A stretch of 64,000 nt of DNA. Origin: Sclerurus mexicanus (lineage: Eukaryota; Chordata; Aves; Passeriformes; Furnariidae). Below are positions 1 through 13,400 of the stretch, in pieces. The stretch spans positions 980,365 through 1,044,364 of the forward strand of contig VWZF01005764.1 of the NCBI GenBank assembly GCA_013396755.1, in the 5' to 3' direction. Position 1 is the stretch's first letter, and the number at the start of each line of letters is the position of its first letter. The notes beneath the pieces are model-generated. The model was given only the letters and a program-made list of their open reading frames with translations, was not told the DNA's origin and did not search any database. Both the position numbers and the translations under genes were made by a program.

Positions 1-3000
1 GAAAGGAGAAGACAAGAATGATTTAGCTTTGGTGCATGAATGTTTAAGAGGAAGGGATCAAACCCTTTGGTGTTAGAAGAGGGAAATTAGTGCCAGCAGA
101 GTAATGAGATTTAACTCCTTGACATAAAAAGGCACTTAATGTTTCCAGAACCTAAGAGGATATTTTGTAATGGATTTTGATGCAAAGGAAAGACACACGT
201 TGCAATAGGAGTTGTTTGAAGAGGGAAGCTCTGTGTCTGTGTGGCTTGGGATGGAGCTGAAAGAAAAAACACAAATGGATGCAGTGAGGTTTGAAGCTTA
301 GCAGGTAAGGTGCTGGATTTGAACCTCATCTGGGGCACAGCCTGGTTTGGAGGATAAACATTCACAGCTGCTCCTCCTACAAACAAAAATTTGTATTGGT
401 AAAGCTCTTTGCTGTGATGGTGTGTTTCAAGAATAGGCAGCATCAAACCTGTGGCAAGTGGAGATGTCTTTCCCATACAACCCCCCTGAGGGGCCCGTGG
501 CCCAGTGCTGTGAGGGTGACTGCTCCCATGGGGTGACCATCACAACCCCCCAGAGATGGGATATGGGAGCGCAGTGTTGGATGAGGAGGGCAAACCTCTC
601 TTGGAGACCACCCCTTCTGGGAATGTGTCCTCAGAGGAAGCAGACCTTGACCAAGCACCCCAGATCAAAATGGGTGCTTAATCTCATAGCCTCATCCATG
701 CTGGTATCAGTTTCACACTGACATGTGCCCCTGGTGTTGCTCAGTGTCTTCCCCCATCCCCTTGTTTTTTGGCCAGGTAGAAGATCAGTGAAAGCTTAAA
801 ATATCAGCTGATGCTCCTTTTCTGGTGTAGAAAGATGGATTGAACTTGAGTCTCTAGGCAGCTTTCCTATTATTAAAGCAAAGTAAACACAGCACAGCCC
901 TGAAAAGCTTGTTTGGGAGCTACTGGTGACTCTGAAAGCATAAATTTCCTAATATACTTTTGTTAAAAAAAAAAAGACTGAAAGAAACAATATTGTGAAG
1001 ACAATTAAGAAAGAGTTCTTTGAAATTGCTAGGGTCCTAACACAGTTTCTGTTATTGCTGAGATGTTTCTAAATCTTGAGCAACTTGAATTAATGACTTA
1101 AGAGCCTTTTATCATATCACTTCACTCTGTCACTTCACCATATGCAACCCTTTCTATTCCAATGCAGTGTGTTGTGAGCAATATCCTGAGTCCTTGGCTT
1201 GGATCAAAAGCCCCTTGTGCTAAGCACAGTGAAAATTCAAAAGGAGAAGCATTTCCTGGACAACTCAACAGCAAAGATATTCAACTGTTAGGGAATAAAT
1301 CAGAAGCACAGAAAACTCAAGTGCCTTGCTGAGCACATGTAGCTGAGCCAGAACTGGATGCCAGCCTACACTGGGCTCCTCATGCAGAAAGCAAGAGGCA
1401 CTGTGATGGTTTCTGCAAGAGTTTCTGAACAAGGTGAACGGGATGTGCAAGGCTTGATCTGCATCAGTCCTTGAAAGTCCCACCTGATGCTCCAAAGCAG
1501 AAGGATGCACGTGGAAAAGCCCCAGCACCTTACAGTTAGGAGGAGGCAGAAGTTTGCAGCTCAGCTGTGGAAGATGCTCTTTCATTAACTCAGACTATTT
1601 GTGACTGCCCTGAGCACTGTCAGTGATCAGCTTTGAAGCTGATCTGGTGTAGACAGCATGTCTGGCTGCATCCTCAGGGAGCTGGCTGAAAACTTGCTTA
1701 AAAGGCTACTATTGTGCTTTATTTTATTCCTAGCTTACTCCTGTTGGAAGCAATGGTAGTTCATAATTGATTTCTCATAGCAGAGCCCACACAAGTGCTA
1801 AGAAGTTGAGCAGCAGCTGAATTGATGAAATCTGCAGGCTGCTTTGCCTCAGCAAGTGGGAACACCATGTCAATATCTGATAAGCCCCAGAAGCAAAGGG
1901 GATATGAAGAGTAGTTAGTCATGACCTGACCTCCGTGGGCATTGGGTTGGGTTGGGATTTGTGCTGTGACAGTGCTCAGGTGTGAACAGCCACCCTGGAA
2001 GGTTCTACAGGCTTAGGATCTAAGCTTGAAGTTCTGTTCTGAAAAGACTGAATCATCTCTGGGGTTATGTGAGCTTTCAGACAACTTCCAGAAGAGAAAT
2101 GGAGGTCAGAGAGAGTTTCAGCCTCAGATCTTCAGATTCCATTTCCACATACCAGTTCAGGAAGGCATGTTCATTCTCACACTTCAATTAGAACACCTAC
2201 AGCTTCTCCCTATGACTTCTTACTTTGTATCTGGCCTTAACTCTGTGGCCTTCTGGACTTGGAAAGTTTTGAAAATCTGGCTTTGGTGTAACCTCTAAGG
2301 AGCTCTCACAGATCCCAGTCCACTGTGAGGAAGTGAGTCAGGGCAGGTTTTGCATGCTGAACTTTCTGCCCAGAGCCCAGGGTCACACTGTACGTCCAAT
2401 TTTTCATAAAACTGTCAGGAAAAAGAAATACACTCTTCACCTGTCTTACCATTACTGAACCTTCAGTAAGACCTGATGTCTGGGGCACCAGAGTCTAGAT
2501 GCTGAGGGACCTTTGCAGTCTGAGAGACATTTTGCCTGTCTCTTCCTCCCTCAAAGTAAGTATTGTGTTAATTTTTCTTGTTAAATAAAACTTGCCATGG
2601 TTGCATACACTTTCCACACCCCATCTCAGTGCAGCCATGTGTCCTGGGCCATGCAAGATTTTTGGCAGCAACATTCCCTCCAGTGATTATTGCAGCAGGT
2701 CTCTCTGCAGAGAGAGGTAGAGGTTTTCATCATAGCCTGCCAAGGAAGCAGTTAAATTGTGGCTACATGGGAGGAAAACCTTCTTCAGGAGTGATGGAAT
2801 GACTCAGAAAGATGTTACATGGTGCACCCCCTTAGGAGCTCAAACAGAGCGGATGAAAAGCTTTGTCCCAGAATTATGTTCTCTCCAAAGTGTGATAGTT
2901 TGTGAGCCTCAAAGGAGCACTCTGAAATGCCTCCTTTAAAAAATAAAATCTCTTTGTTTCAACCTCAGTCAGGGAAGATAGATGTAGAAGAGATAGCGGT

Positions 3001-6000
3001 TTATGTCTTTCTGAACTGATAGCTTTTAATCCTGCATTGACTTTAACTGCTGTCAGTGGTTTAAAAGGTTTCTAGTGAAGCTGTGTCTCCTCTCCTCACT
3101 TTGCTCATCTGCTGCGCCCTTACCCCTGTATAAGTGTTTACAGCCCTATATCTGAGTCCTCCAGCAAAGGTAAACAGCAAATGATGTTCAGCAGCCAGAT
3201 AAATCAGGCTGTCTCTCTAATCCCCAGCCGAGCAAAACAGCCATTAAACTGACATAGATTTGGAGCCATGGGACTGATCTTTTATTCATTGTTATTGTAG
3301 GAGTTTATGCTATGCATAGGCATAACAAGAGTCAATCTCAGCACCCAGCACATACAGAGGAGCTGAAACCATGATGCCCCAAAATAAACATAAAGAAACT
3401 CATGCGATCCCCCTAAGCGTAGCACAAGGTGTCCATAACAGAGGCCTGTTGTGCATATCTGGTGTGGCGCCTCAACAATCATTCCTTCCATTCCAAGATC
3501 CCAAAAGGACCGGCTTGGAGAGGATCTCCTGCCGAGGATCACAGATGGTGCTTGGTTCCTCTGGGCCAAAATGCAAATTGGGGTTTATAGCGAATGAGTG
3601 TGTAATGGCTTGCCAAAGAGCCACTGAGTCTCAAACAGGACTTGGAGCCTCTGAGCAGGGAGGCACCCCAATGCCCAAGATTTCCCTCAGGTGATGACAC
3701 CTCACTTGATGGCAACACAAGCTGCAGCCCCTTTCGAGGATGCGCTACACCTTCACGTTTCTGACACCTGCAGTGTGACCCCCAAAACCAAGGGACCAAG
3801 TTCCATTTGTGATTTCCTCTTTATTTTATTCCCCTTGCCACAATCCTGCTTTCTTGGTTGCTGTCTGCTTGATGTGTAGAGAAACACAAACTATGGCACA
3901 TGTTCCCAGGAAGATGCTGCTGAAATCAATGAGAGGGCAGGACCTCTCAAGTGGAGGAAAGCAGCTCCTCAAGTGGGCATGTTTCTAACCCTCCAGTAAA
4001 ACCAGCAGCACAAATGGATGCAGCAGCTCATCAGTGGGAAAAAAATCAAGACCCTCTTTGTCCTGAGATGATCAATAAATGACATACAGGATACCAGAAG
4101 CTCTTCCACACTGGCAATCTCCTGCACACAGCAGCTAGTTGGCCACTGGCCACCCCAGCACTACCAGAACAAAGGAGAACAAACATCACCGTAGATGATC
4201 TTTGGTGCATGTGATTGCTGGGAGCCTTGTTAAGCATTAATGTTCCAAACTGAAAAAAGAGCTCTCTGGAAAGGCAGCTAAGGTTAGACAACTCTTTGGC
4301 TGGACAAACTGATGTATGCCAGGTCTCTGCTTGAGTTTGGAAAATGAAGTTGGCTCATACTAGGAATGGCCCAAGTATTGTTACAGTGAGGGCAAGCAGA
4401 AAGATCTACAACCCAACCCTGTGACTCTTCCTCCTCCTCCTCCTCTATCAGTGGCCCAGAAAGGCTTCCCACTATTTCTCTCATTAGTTTTCCCAGGAGT
4501 ATGGAATCAGTTTACTTTGACATCTGGGGCTGTTGGAGAAAGCCTACATACAGATGTTGATCTATTTCCCACATTTGCTGGTGGATTTCTCTTGATCCAG
4601 TTGTTGTGCCTCCGTCCTCACATCATGCTCTTTTGGGGTCTCTGCACTAGCAGAGACATCCAGGTTAAGCACTATATGACAGTTTGCTTCTCTAAAGCTG
4701 GCAGGGCAAAAACCACATGGGGGACAGAATGTCCATAGGTCCCTTTTGCCTTGGACACTGTAGCTGGTGTTATGGCTTCCCTGGGTTTATACGTCACTAT
4801 GTGGATTTTATACGGTTTTGCCTAATTAATGAAAACAAATTGCAAAAATTACCTTCTTATTAAATTGATCTCACTGCAGAAATAAGGCTGATTACTTCCC
4901 TGACAAATTTTAATTAGGTAGCTACAACAAACTGTAATAAAGAGCACAAATTAAAACCAGATCACACTAGACATGGCTTTGTCAAATGCTGTGTTAATAC
5001 CAGGCAACATACACAATGATTAAATTATATGGGAAAAGCTCTTTTTTTCTCCTCTGGTAAAAATCTATTGCATTTCTGAGAAAGAAGAGTTCATATAAAA
5101 AGATCACATTAATAACCAACACATCAGTGAGTGTTTATCAGTAGTTTCTTTCCAACAGCAGCTCTTAACTTGCACATTTTGCAAGATTCAGCCATTACAG
5201 CTCTCTTTATCTCTCCTCTAAATTTATGCTTGTAGTACACATGACCCAAGGTTACTGCAAAGCTCTGAGGACAAGAAAAGCTTTATTACCTGCAGATACA
5301 GTCCTCAATTTGTCTTTCCTCTTTTAGCTTTTTAGGGCCTGGATTTAGATCAGCTGAAAACAGAGCACAATTTGATAATGATTTGCATACGATTTGTAAG
5401 CAGAGGCCCACACAAATTAAGCATTAATTAATGAGCACCTAAAGCCTTCTGCTGAATGCATCCTGAGGCCAAGCAATGCTGGGAGTGCTCAAGTATATGC
5501 GGGGGAAAGAGTGGGTAAGCATATCAAATTAAAGAGGAACGCTTAATTCTTCTCCAATATTTATTCCAGCCCTTGAGACTGCAGAAGAATTGCAGATTTC
5601 TTACCCCACTTAGGGGATATGAGGCTGGGTTAAAGGGAAACTTTTTCCACGTGGACCTAAATTCATGCAGAAGATCCCAGGCTGTGTTGTGCCCAGGATG
5701 CTGGACTGTGGTTGGGGAGCGAGGGCGCTCTAAGCGACAGCCTGGCTGTCCCCTGAGGAGGGAGAGGTTGACACAGCCCCACAGCTTGGGCATTGTGTGG
5801 GTACAAAGTGAGTCTTGGGGTGCTGGGGTGGATGTTTGGGGTCTGGGATGTGGGTGGCATGCTGATGCCCAGGACAGGCAGGCAGCACATCAGAGATATG
5901 GTGGAGAAGGCAGGTTTGTGCTGATTAATGCAGCCTTTTGCAGGGGGATTCATCTCCTGTGTGGCAGTAAAAAGACTACTGATATAACAGGACAGTGGGC

Positions 6001-7319
6001 TTTGGACTTGAGAGGTCAAGGCTGAGTCTGGAGACTTGTGGAATCTGAAGTGGTCATTTTTCTTATGATGTTGGATGCCTACATTTAACATGGTGGAAAA
6101 GGACTCCTAAGGAAACTGGGTTTTAGCTTCTTTGGATGACAGCCTTGGCCTGAGCATACCTGCTGCCCCCCTGACCTGATACAGCCAGAGCCTTTACAAG
6201 AGAATGTTTTGGCTCTAGTTCTCTCCTTTCTTCTAGCTCAGAAAAAATGTTTTGCAGCTCTCCTTAGGCATTTAGCTGGGAGCTCTCAGCTGCTGGGTAT
6301 TTCAAATCAGCTCAGAAATTCTGGTGAAAGGAAACACTCTTTTTCTGCAGAGCTCTTGGGAGAGAGATCATGGTGCTGGACGTCCCAGGCTGAGCAGATG
6401 GAGAGCTGATTTGTGCTGCATTACAGGTATGTGAAATGTCTCCTCACACTAGAGATTTGTTGATATACCAGAAAAGGAATGTTGGTATTAATCTGATTTG
6501 GGGGGGTTGTTGGTGTCCTTGACCTAATTCAGCTGTGTAGCTGTCTTGAGCACAAAGCTTGCATCCCAGTAGTCTAAGAAAGGTCCAGTCAGGTCTTGCT
6601 TCTTCTTTTTGTAAGCACCAAGTGGTTAGGAAAGGCAGTACTGTCCCCTTGAGCTGGAAGCCCCTTGATCTGTCTGTGTGCTCTGCTGCAAACCTGGGAG
6701 CATTTTGCTGTTGACAATTACCTCATAACGAGATTCCTGGCTAGATGTACATATCCTAATGAATACTAGGAACTAACAGGAGCCAGTAGGTAGTTTGAGA
6801 TCAATTGAAGTGCTCAGTCAGTTTGTTAGAGAGCCTAAACTTTAGCTAATAAGCAAATGAATTGAAACACAATTTTAAACTCCACAATACCGACTGCTGC
6901 AACATCTCAGATCTCCATAATGACCCAAAGACACACACTGCCCTTGTGGGCTCTTTAGGAACTGTGGTGTGGCTCTCGGCAGGGAGTGACTGTCCTGGCT
7001 ACCAGCCTGACCCCGGTGTGGCTTGCGGGGAGCTGGGCTCATGTTGCATGGCTGAGTGTGCTGCCCCAGGGGAGAACAGAAGGGTTTGGCTTCTCGGAGG
7101 ATAAGGGAGCCCAGGCATTTGGTTTGGCTCTTGGTTTTCTCTGAAGGAATGTATATAACTTGCTGTTAAGGTGCTTCTGCTGTCATTGCTCCGTGGAGCC
7201 CTGCATGCTGCTGTGCTGTGTCAGGTATTGCTGGGTGTCTCCCTCCACATCTGCCCTGTGAGGATGGCTGGAGCCTGGTATCCAGGGAAAGATGGTAGCA
7301 AAGGGAGTGGCCATTATCT
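1..7319. other. Gene-free sequence
   Basis: No reading frame here looks coding and no splice-bounded exon of a known gene was recognised. Apart from the (TCC)n tract at 4.4 kb, no repeat family was recognised. By vertebrate gene order it could belong to the region between SYNPR/SNTN and THOC7, but neither gene was seen. Confidence 0.55.
4427..4446. repeat. (TCC)n trinucleotide tract
   Basis: A short run of TCC units within gene-free sequence. Read on the minus strand it gives a Glu run in a spurious frame. Confidence 0.75.
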
Positions 7320-7575
7320 TACATAGACCTGTGTGTATACATATGTTAAAAATAATATGTATATATTCTCAGGCACATGGTGTGGCTCTTGAGGATGGCC
7401 CTGTGCACAGCTAGGGATTGGATTCAATGATCCTTGGGGGTCCCTTCCTACTCAGCATATTCTGTGATATTTTGGCTTCTCTATATGCAGACTATAATAT
7501 ATTATATACATAATATGTGCAATATATAGCTACTAATGTATGTAAAATATCCTTTTGTGTGCATATATATATGTA
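7320..7575. repeat. TA-rich low-complexity tract split by CR1
   Basis: TA-rich sequence ('aataatatgtatatattctc' to the left, 'ataatatattatatacataa' and 'catatatatatgtaaa' to the right) flanks the CR1 tail at 7375-7472. Confidence 0.75.
7375..7472 (+). mobile_element. Short CR1 LINE 3' fragment
   Basis: About 100 bases match a CR1 tail, including 'ggattggattcaatgatcct' and 'gggtcccttcctactcagca' followed by attctgtgat. TA-rich sequence lies on both sides, suggesting insertion into an AT-rich tract. Confidence 0.85.
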
Positions 7576-8837
7576 AAATCTCCTCCAGTTTTCACTGTTC
7601 TGACTTATCTTGCCTAAAAACTTCATCTTGCTTTTAAATTACTTTTTAGGACACTTGTGACAACAGTGAGCAGTGAGCCCAGATCCCTGGGCATGTTCCT
7701 TTGCTGTTGAATAGTTAGGACTTATTCCTAGCCTTGTGGGTTTTGGTTTTTTTATCCCTCTATTTATTACTGCATTAAAGGATCCTCCTTCTCATCCTGT
7801 GACATCCTAGCAGCTTTAAGTGTCTTGAAGAGGGGTTTTGTTAAAAGCCCTTTGGCATTAAAATGCTGCTAAATGGAGTAGGCAATCGTTCTGCTGGTCA
7901 CTGCTCCTCTTCCCTGCTGGTGTGACAGTCCCTTCCTCTTTCAGGAGCCACCCTGCTCCCTTCCTGCTGCTGCTGTTCTTGACAAAGCTTTGCCCCAGCT
8001 TTCAGGTATTGAGGTCTCTCTACCACAGGGCTCTCTGTGAAACTCAGCCTCGCATTTGTCATCTCTCATGTCTCTGGTGTTGATGTTGAGGAGAGAAGGG
8101 TTGTCACTCCACCATGCAGCTGTGACTAGTATCTGTGGTGGAAGATCTTTGAAAAATACTTTTTTTTCTCATTATCTGTGATCTGAATACTAGTTAACTG
8201 GCAGCGAGACTGTAAAGAGTACAAAGCCAATCTTTTTCATAGCTTAATATTTCTTTTCTTTCTTGCTAGTTAGAATCTAAAGGGTGCCAGGTACTTCATG
8301 AACATTTGGGACTTTCCTGGCACATACTTTTTTTTTTTTAAATCTGATTACTCAGAAACTCCTCCACTTTAATACAGCCCATTAATTTAAAGGGAGAGGG
8401 CAGAGGAGGGAGGGCTGTGATGATAGCTGAGTCTTGCTGCTTTGCCATTTTGCCTGTAACACACCGCTGTGTTGTAACTGCGTCTTGCTGAAGGTAATTA
8501 CCATGGAAAAGTCATCAACTCTTTCTCCAGAGACCCCCTCTCACAGGTGCATGTGTTGGGAGCCAAATGCTGGGTCTCACGTGGTACGAGCTCTGAGACA
8601 GTGCTCCAAAATCAGGTATTTCAATTATTCGTTAGTTAGTGGTTCCTTGGAGATTTGAGGAAGGCTGGGACTTGATGGAAACTGTCTAGAAACAAAAGTC
8701 CAAAGATATAAAGGGTTTATATTCACAAGAATAGATGTCCTGGAGATGCCCTGTGTGAATCTGATTTCAAGGAGGGGCACAGCCCTATTTCTGATAGTTC
8801 GTCCAGGGGAGCCTTCATAATGATGATGGTCATTATG

Positions 8838-9398
8838 GCCAGCAGGACTGGGGCAGTGATTGTCCCCCTGTACTTGGCACTGGTGAGGCCACACCTGGAA
8901 CCCTGGGGTCAGTTTTGGGCCCCTCACTGCAAGAAAGACATTGAAAGCATGTACAGAGAAGGGAACAGAGCTGGGGAAGGGTCTGGAGCACAAGTCTGAC
9001 AAGAAATGGCTAAGGGAGCTGGGGGTGTTTAGCCTGGAGAAAATGAGGCTTAGGGGGACCTTCTTGCTCTCTGCAACTCCCTGACAGGAGGTTGTAGCCA
9101 GGTGAGGGTCTGTCTCTGCTTCCAGGTAACAAGTGACAGAACAAGAGGAAATGGCCTCAAGTTGCACCAGAGAAGGTTTACTTTGAACATTAAGAAAAGT
9201 TTCTTCACTGAAAGGGTGGTCAGGCATTGGCCCAGGTTGCCCAGGGCAGTGCTGAAGTCACCATCCCTGAAAGTGTTCAAAAAATGTGTGAATGTGGCAC
9301 TTAGGGCTGTGGTTCAGTTGTGGGTATGGCAGTGCTGAGTTAGAGGTTGGATTCAATGAGGATAGAGGTCTCTTCCAACCTAAACTATTCTATGACTC
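8838..9398 (+). mobile_element. CR1 LINE 3' portion, longest copy in the window
   Basis: About 560 bases run from 'ccagcaggactggggcagtg' through 'ggtgaggccacacctggaac', 'gagaaaatgaggcttagggg' and 'agaacaagaggaaatggcct' to a tail 'tcttccaacctaaactattc'. This is the conserved 3' part of avian CR1. No open reverse transcriptase frame remains, so it is a dead 5'-truncated copy. Confidence 0.95.
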
Positions 9399-9480
9399 CC
9401 CTCACCCAGACTGCAACACTGCAGGGTAGGGATGCTGTTGTTTGAAGTATCCAAAACAAAATCCTGTGGAATATTTAACA

Positions 9481-9520
9481 AGTTTTTTGTTTTTTTGTTT
9501 TTTTGGTTTTTTTTTTTCCC
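9481..9520. repeat. T-rich low-complexity tract
   Basis: Runs of T broken by single G or GG lie about 80 bases past the end of the large CR1 copy. No transcript signal is attached to it. Confidence 0.7.
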
Positions 9521-10229
9521 CATCAAGTTTTCTTTGCGTTACTGCAGGGCTCTTAATTTGATGAATTAATGTGAGATGTGCTAATGTACCAGCAAAGACA
9601 GCAGGCAAAGATCTGTCTGCTGATCCCAGACATGACAGATTTCAAATGTGCTGCTGAGTATGGTGTGTGCTGATGCCACTAAAAATTGCCCTAAATGTAA
9701 CAGCAGTATGTGTGCAGCCTCAGATGAAGGTGCTTGTAGCTTTTCATTTCTCTCTCCCTCTGTAATAGAACTGTGAACAATTGTCTTTGGGGAGTGAGAG
9801 TAGGCTGGTGGGAATCTGCTGTCAAGTGCACAGGACAGAGGTGCCCACACTTTGAATGGTGATACTATTTCCTTCCAGAGGGTTTCTTTTAAAAGCTGTG
9901 GAGGGTTAACCCCATCCTGGAGCCTGCTGCATGCTGTGATGCTCCTGTGCTGGCTGTGCAACCATGGCATTCCTACTACAAGGGCCCTGGTCCTGCAGCC
10001 AGCTGCTTTGATTCCCTGGTGCTGGAACCTGAGGACAGAAGCTCCCAGCTCCAGCATCTGCAATTCAGCCCCAGGAAAAGATATAGATTTGAAGGCAAGT
10101 CAGAAGCCCCAGGTTCCTGTTACCATGCTTGGAAGAGGCCAGTGCCTGGAGGGGAGATGTTACCCTGTTTCTGATGAATCTGTGTAGGGACCTCATTGGC
10201 TCAGGCTTTCCACATATACCCTATATAAT

Positions 10230-10514
10230 TTTACGAAATGTAGTGATAGGACAAGGCGAAATGGCTTTAAACTGAAAGAGAGTAGGTTTAAATTAGATAT
10301 TAGGAAGAAATTCTTCCCTGTGAGGGTGGTGATACCCTGGAACAGGTTGCCCAGAAAAGCAGTGGATGCCCCTCCTCTGGAAGTGTTCAAGGACAGGTTG
10401 GATGGGGCTTGGAGCAACCTGGGCTAGTCAAAGATGTTCCTCTCCATGGCAGGGGAGTTGGAACAAGATATCTTTAAGATCCCTTCCAGCCCAAACCATT
10501 CTATGGTTCTATGA
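10230..10514 (+). mobile_element. CR1 LINE 3' fragment
   Basis: It contains 'gtgataggacaaggcgaaat', 'attaggaagaaattcttccc', 'gaacaggttgcccagaaaag' and ends with 'aaaccattctatggttctat'. It is a 5'-truncated CR1 of a different subtype from the copy at 8.8-9.4 kb. Confidence 0.95.
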
Positions 10515-13053
10515 TACAGAGGTCTGTTGTTGGGTCCTTACAGTGTTTCTAGAAGCAGCTCTCCTGTGGTCACTGTGCACAGTGATGTGTTTGTACTTTC
10601 ACAGCACAATCATGACCACAGTTTGCGTATGGAGAAACACCTTTACAGCTTTGCTGTCTGCTTGAACATGCCCACAGCAGGCTCTCAAATTATACATATT
10701 GACATGGAGCCACCTCAAGATGCCTGTGTTGCAAGAGACCTTCAACCAGAGAGGACAAGATTGCCCTGTTGCTACTTTGAAAGATAAATGACCTGACTGT
10801 GAGTGACTGTCTGCTCACACAAGTAGCATTTTGTCATTTGGCATGAAGCAGAATATCTAAACCATTAAGGTGTGTGGGCTCTGCAGTGCATAAGTAAATT
10901 ACAAATTAGGGATTCTGAGTGGCTGCTCACTCCTTGCATGCAGTGCTCCAAGTGATTACTGTTCTCCTCTTTGTCTAATCAAAGATGCTCAGCTCAGAGC
11001 AGGTTTCTAATTTAAACACTTGAGTGCAACATATCTCACTAAATTAAATAACCTTTACCCAGGCAAATCATTGCAAAAATCTGTCTCTCATGCACAACAA
11101 ATTCTAATCCTGCTTTATATATGACTTTTTTCCTTGACTCTATAACTCCTCTGAAGGGTAAATGATTCCTAATATAAATATGAATAGCCTTGGCTTTGCA
11201 ATATTATGTCTTCAAACAACTCATTTAAGACATCTATTAGAAAATGCAGAAAGCAGCTTGTAACTTTGGACATGATGCCTTAGTTTATAAGGTCTTGGGC
11301 TCCCCAAGATAAATTTGGAGTTAGTTTGAGGCAATATTTGCAGTAAGGCATCCTTACTCTCAGGGTTCTCAAACACCTGCCACTCCTGGTGTGTCTTGCA
11401 GCTTCTGCCTGTGTTGCAGTGCTGGAGTAACTATCCACATAACTAACTCACAAAGAGTGGCTTTGCAGGGTTTCCTTTTTCCTCTGCCAGAGGCAGAGAC
11501 ATCTCAATTGGCTGTACAGCAGCTGCTGCAGTGCACAGATGAGCACATTAATGCACAGCAGATGCAAGTTGGCTCAATTTGCTGAGCTGGGAGCTGTGGC
11601 CACTCAATAGATGTCTGAGATGTACCACAGCATCCATGGGAATGGGAATGCTGCAGCCAGCAGATAGATTTTATAGGTGGAGGTTATCAGTTACCTGGCT
11701 TATCCTACAGGGATAGTGAAGCAAACATTTATATGCATGAAAATATTCAAATATATGGTTTTAAAAGATCTGTGAAATTGTGGCTTAAAAAGAATTCTTG
11801 AGATGGAATTATGGCAGATGGGACCTTCTGGGACCCTGTGTGAAAGGGGTCAGCCCTGTTCTTTGCTCATGAAGTACCTCTCATTGCCTATTCTGAATTA
11901 CTTCTGGCTTTTATGGAGCTCAGCTTCTTACCGTCTTGGGAAGAGTTACATCTTCCACTCTTCTGGGGTTTTGTCCAAGTTTTCCTATGGAGAGTGGTGC
12001 TGTCTTGTCTTCTGGTGGGCATGGGAATGGTGGTCGGGCAAAACCTCCCTGTGCCTGCCCAGCCCTGCAGAACCATCAGGCAGGGGCTCTTGTACAAAGG
12101 AGCTGGACTTTCCTCTGGGTGTAGTGGAAGAGTTCAAGCGCATCTGTGTCAGGAAATATACATATTTCATGTACATTTCATTGCAGGCCGAAACTACGTC
12201 TGGTTTTATCTAGGGTTTGATAGTCTTTCTGCCTATTATATAACCCTCTGTGCACAAAGCTGGGAAGAACACCCGCAGTCTGTGCGTGCCTTGGTGCCAG
12301 GCAGGGAGCAGGATCCTCACAGGAGCACTGCAGGCTCGTGGAGAAGTGCCATCCATCAGCAAGGTGGTAGCAGCAATCGGTGTGGACATGACACAGTCAG
12401 GTGATGGAGCTGCAAATTAGATTTCTTTCTCAATAGGCAGTTAATTTACAAAGCATTTTCAGGGTTGTTGGTTTGTTTTCTTTTTTTGTCTAAATGATCA
12501 ACAACTCCTCCGTTCTGGATGTGTATCCTTCAGACAAGGGACTGCTCACAGATCATTGACTGGAATTGTTCCTGCCTTCTGGTTTTGATCTAAACCATGC
12601 GCTGATGAATGAGAGAAATATTTTTAAGGACAAGAGGATGGTGGGTGCCATATTTCTGGTGTAAACTTTGAACAAGGAGGCATGTGCTAAAACTCACGGA
12701 AATTTTGTGAGCATCTCTCAGAAATGCCAATCTTTCCTTGGCATGTGAGTAATCCTTAATAATGAATAAAGCTGTTGATATCCCAAAACAAATGTGAGGG
12801 AATAGTTTGCCAAAGGAGCAGATGCTGTGTTGCATCCCATTGTATGGTTAAAACTCTCAAAAATGACTTATCCACAAACCTTTTGCTTTTCCATTAAGTG
12901 ATGATTACCAGAGTTGTCTCATTCTGCAAACTTTCAGTTCCTCAGAGAAGGCAGAGAGCGCTACAAGTAAAACAATTTCTGGCTGACAAACAAAACATTC
13001 TGAGGTTTTGGGGGGGGGGTGTTTTTGGGTTTTTTTTTAATAGTGGAAGACAA
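10515..13053. other. Gene-free sequence between CR1 copies
   Basis: The short open frames around 11.8-12.4 kb overlap in several registers on both strands and match no family I recognise. A G/T homopolymer-rich stretch lies at 13.01-13.04 kb just before the duplicated block. Confidence 0.5.
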
Positions 13054-13150
13054 TTCTTTTTTTCTTTAGCTTCCTTTTATCATTAGATAAATTTCATTTG
13101 AAACCTGGGAGGGGTTGTTATTTTATTTTTTCCTTCACTACTTCTGTTCC
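13054..13150 (+). repeat. Exact 97-bp direct repeat, copy 1 (ends at gap)
   Basis: This stretch begins ttctttttttctttagcttc and ends ttcactacttctgttcc immediately before the 87-N gap. It is identical, base for base, to 13631-13727. Confidence 0.95.
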
Positions 13151-13237
13151 NNNNNNNNNNNNNNNNNNNNNNNNNNNNNNNNNNNNNNNNNNNNNNNNNN
13201 NNNNNNNNNNNNNNNNNNNNNNNNNNNNNNNNNNNNN
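13151..13237. other. Assembly gap (87 N)
   Basis: A run of 87 unknown bases follows a G-rich and T-rich stretch (gggggggggtgttttt and poly-T at 13012-13038), a common cause of sequencing drop-out. Confidence 0.95.
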
Positions 13238-13400
13238 TTTGTTTGTAGTCACAGTGGAGCAAGGGGCTGCTGTTCTATCTTGGAAACTTTTTTTTTTCTT
13301 TTTACAATGGAATAGAATAAAGGAAATAAAAAAGCTCCCACGACAGATTATTGTGTGTGCAAAGTAGCATCAACAGGAAATAACTACTCATTGTTCAGTC

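Noticed and set aside
290..330. tRNA T-arm-like sequence (gaggttcaaatcc on the minus strand)
   Set aside because: The flanking bases do not pair as a T stem, and no acceptor or anticodon stem can be built around it.
8625..9338. Several overlapping frames on both strands, up to 200 codons
   Set aside because: They lie wholly or largely within the CR1 element at 8838-9398 and have no reverse transcriptase motifs.
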